From Pseudanabaena sp. CAN_BIN31 (GTDB taxonomy: Bacteria; Cyanobacteriota; Cyanobacteriia; Pseudanabaenales; Pseudanabaenaceae): 7,445 nucleotides of DNA. The translations under genes and the position numbers were made by a program. The stretch spans positions 1 through 7,445 of the forward strand of contig JAJAZG010000271.1 in assembly GCA_026785865.1 (NCBI GenBank). The letters run 5' to 3'. A model generated the notes under the pieces. That model saw nothing but the letters and a program-made list of their open reading frames with translations. It ran no database searches and had not been told where the DNA came from. Shown in pieces: positions 6,100-7,445 of this stretch; positions within the stretch are counted from its first letter, which is position 1; every line of letters starts with the position of its first letter.

Positions 6100-6329
6100 A
6101 ATCCAACATGACAGTCCGCTATGACAAGATCGGCGATATTCTCTACATCGATCAATGCGTACCCTATCCTGAACAAGAATCAGAAGAAATCGGCGATGAA
6201 ATCATTGCACGACTCAATCCCGATAATGGCAACATCGAAAACCTAGAAATTCTATTCTTCTCTAAACGACTACAAACCCAAAATATCTTTGAACTACCAA
6301 TAGTCGCTCAGTTACAACTTGCAAGTTAG
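6096..6329 (+). CDS. DUF2283 family protein, putative partner/antitoxin of the broken upstream gene
   Basis: A 77-residue protein with the DUF2283 signature: VRYDKIGDILYI near the start, an acidic stretch (EQESEEIGDEIIARLN), then the closing strand IENLEILFFSKR. The start ATG at 6096 overlaps the upstream stop (ATGA) and has a strong GGAGG at 6082-6086, nine bases away. In cyanobacteria DUF2283 genes commonly follow small toxin-like genes, which suggests an antitoxin or companion role, though the biochemical function of the family is not established. The gene is intact although its upstream partner is interrupted, as expected when a toxin is lost first. The C-terminal 20 residues (NIFELPIVAQLQLAS) probably form a helix. 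Confidence 0.82.
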   Translation: MKSNMTVRYDKIGDILYIDQCVPYPEQESEEIGDEIIARLNPDNGNIENLEILFFSKRLQTQNIFELPIVAQLQLAS

Positions 6330-6347
6330 CACCTTTTATTTTTCACG

Positions 6348-6381
6348 CATCACCAGAAATTTTAACTGTAGTGTGTCAGCG
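6348..6381 (+). repeat. degenerate direct repeat, right copy
   Basis: CATCACCAGAAATTTTAACT (6348-6367) matches 5671-5690 with one difference and is followed by TGTCAGCGC, comparable to TATCAGTGC in the left copy. It lies 19 bp after the DUF2283 stop and 61 bp before the DUF2779 ATG. A HIP1 site (6381-6388) adjoins it. Confidence 0.65.
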
Positions 6382-6395
6382 CGATCGCAAGTATT

Positions 6396-6416
6396 TATAG
6401 TTGTTCGTGCTAGATT
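6396..6416 (+). promoter_or_regulatory. weak promoter candidates for the DUF2779 gene
   Basis: Two possible -10 elements lie in the 112-bp gap before the ATG at 6442: TATAGT at 6396-6401 and an extended -10 TGC-TAGATT at 6408-6416. Neither has a clear -35. An AAGG at 6434-6437 is the probable ribosome binding site. No intrinsic terminator is visible after DUF2283, so read-through from the upstream pair is equally possible. Confidence 0.22.
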
Positions 6417-6441
6417 TGTAAGACGAAGTTTTTAAGGCAAT

Positions 6442-7445
6442 ATGTCTCATCCTATTTATCTGACGAAATCCGATCTCAAGACTGCTCGTAGTTGCACAAC
6501 AAAGCTGCATTATAAAAAGCTGGGCTATCCAACAGGCGATCGCGTAGATGCGTATACCAGAGTATTAGCAGATGGGAACTTCATTGTCAGCAAAATCGCC
6601 CACCTTCTCTATCCAGAAGGGATTTATATTTCCGCGCATATCAATTCTGATCAAAGCATTGCTAATGCTGTTCAAGAGACGATCGCCCAATTACAAAAAG
6701 AGAATGTAATTCTTTTTGAGCCTGTTCTTTATGCTGGGCATAAACTTGCTCGTGCGGATATTCTTGTCAAACAAGGCGATCGCCTTGAAATTATCGAGAT
6801 TCGATCTAAAGGCTTCGATAGTGCTGCTCATGAAGAATTAGTCAAATATCGCAATCTTTCCCTCTTTCGCAATAAACGGACTGGTAATGTTGGTGGTGAA
6901 TGGCGATACATCATCGAAGATGTAGCTTATCAAGTTGGGATTTTGCAAGAAATGTTAGCAGAGCATTTGCCCGATTTCAAAGCTGAGATTTCGCCCTATT
7001 TACTTGTCCCCGATCGCGCCAAAACTACAAATATCGATCATCTCGCCTCCTATTTCCAAATCGAGCGTCTATCCACCCATCGCAATTCCTTTTCCAAGTT
7101 TAACGGAATTGCCATCAACTTCACTGGTGATGTGAATGAATTGGAAAAAGATCAATTCCTTACCAAAGTCAGCATCGAAACCGAAGTCGCTCAATTAATC
7201 GCACCCACAATCGCTTCAGCCCAAAAATATATTGGTTATCTAGTCGAGCGATCGCCCGAAATATTTGCGCCGATTAGTAAAGGCTGTAAAGGTTGCGAAT
7301 ATCGGGCTAGCGATCGCGATTCGCGTGATGGCTTTAAGGAATGCTGGGGCGATCTTGCTGATGTCGAAAACCATGTTTTAGAACTCTATCAAATGGGTAG
7401 AATCGGCGGTCATGAAACGCCTCTAGTTAATGAACTGATCCAGCA
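6442..7445 (+). CDS. DUF2779 / Cas4-like PD-(D/E)XK nuclease-like protein (3' truncated by window edge)
   Basis: Open from ATG 6442 to the window end, 334 residues with no stop; DUF2779 proteins are usually longer, so more follows. The nuclease-like core is visible: D106 in ARADILVK and E119 in LEIIEIRSK, then EDVAYQVGILQ (159-169), comparable to the family's 'DvA.Q..vL' motif. C18 near the N-terminus plus C282, C285 and C301 match the one-plus-three cysteine layout of Cas4/AddB-type Fe-S nucleases. The canonical E-x-K lysine appears as Arg121 (EIR), with a lysine two residues later (K123), so activity may be altered. Residues 128-156 look like an insertion within the core. The DUF2779 placement is from remembered motif layout and is fairly secure. 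The function of the family is not established; a DNA-processing or defence role is inference. AAGG at 6434-6437 supports the start. Confidence 0.82.
   Translation, partial: MSHPIYLTKSDLKTARSCTTKLHYKKLGYPTGDRVDAYTRVLADGNFIVSKIAHLLYPEGIYISAHINSDQSIANAVQETIAQLQKENVILFEPVLYAGHKLARADILVKQGDRLEIIEIRSKGFDSAAHEELVKYRNLSLFRNKRTGNVGGEWRYIIEDVAYQVGILQEMLAEHLPDFKAEISPYLLVPDRAKTTNIDHLASYFQIERLSTHRNSFSKFNGIAINFTGDVNELEKDQFLTKVSIETEVAQLIAPTIASAQKYIGYLVERSPEIFAPISKGCKGCEYRASDRDSRDGFKECWGDLADVENHVLELYQMGRIGGHETPLVNELIQ

Noticed and set aside
6316..6327. 12-bp palindrome AACTTGCAAGTT at the DUF2283 stop as a terminator
   Set aside because: It has no room for a hairpin loop beyond about a 4-bp stem, and the following T-rich tract is not adjacent.
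6772..6787. 16-bp perfect palindrome CAAGGCGATCGCCTTG
   Set aside because: It is a HIP1 octamer extended by a few bases within a coding region, common in cyanobacteria and not evidence of an operator here.
1..7445. CRISPR array, tRNA, rRNA or transposase
   Set aside because: No regularly spaced repeats, clover-leaf segments, rRNA motifs or transposase-like proteins are seen on either strand.

Overview
The window looks cyanobacterial. It has about a dozen copies of the HIP1 octamer GCGATCGC, moderate to low GC, and cyanobacterial-style toxin-antitoxin families. I cannot name a species; a filamentous or Pseudanabaena-like cyanobacterium would fit, but that is inference.

Left and centre (1-5540) is one long block of minus-strand genes, to be read right to left. 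It starts with a TerY/YegL-like von Willebrand A (vWA) gene, broken by a +1 frameshift (5540-4871). A PP2C-type protein phosphatase follows (4871-4062), joined to it by a TAATG overlap. Next come a RelE/YafQ-type toxin-antitoxin pair (4008-3497), a lone antitoxin-like gene (3366-3112), a membrane-anchored Ser/Thr protein kinase with a zinc-ribbon-like motif (3078-1213), a trypsin-fold serine protease (1189-119), and the first 22 codons of another gene (67-1). The vWA + PP2C + kinase set is the known 'TerY-P triad', comparable to E. coli yegL-yegK-yegI: a reversible phosphorylation circuit with a metal-dependent adhesion protein as partner. The downstream serine protease is a plausible effector of this circuit, which would make the block a stress or conflict-response cassette. 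The link is inferred from synteny only.

The triad is interrupted. The toxin-antitoxin pair sits between phosphatase and kinase and is flanked by a 27-bp direct repeat (26/27 identical). One copy of this repeat is the 3' coding end of the phosphatase gene; the other is a non-coding relic just beyond the toxin, still readable as the phosphatase C-terminus. This looks like a scar of the cassette's insertion.

Right side (5541-7445) is plus-strand. A 244-bp divergent intergenic region precedes a second toxin-antitoxin-like pair: a small nuclease-like gene killed by one in-frame TAA (5785-6099), overlapping by ATGA an intact DUF2283 gene (6096-6329). Degenerate direct repeats lie on either side of this pair. 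Last is a DUF2779/Cas4-like PD-(D/E)XK nuclease-like gene (6442 to the window end, 3' truncated) with four cysteines placed as in Fe-S nucleases.

Overall this is an accessory, defence-island-like region: a signalling triad, a protease, decaying toxin-antitoxin modules and a nuclease-like gene, with two clear gene lesions (vWA frameshift, toxin nonsense codon). I see no tRNA, rRNA, CRISPR array, transposase or convincing intrinsic terminator.
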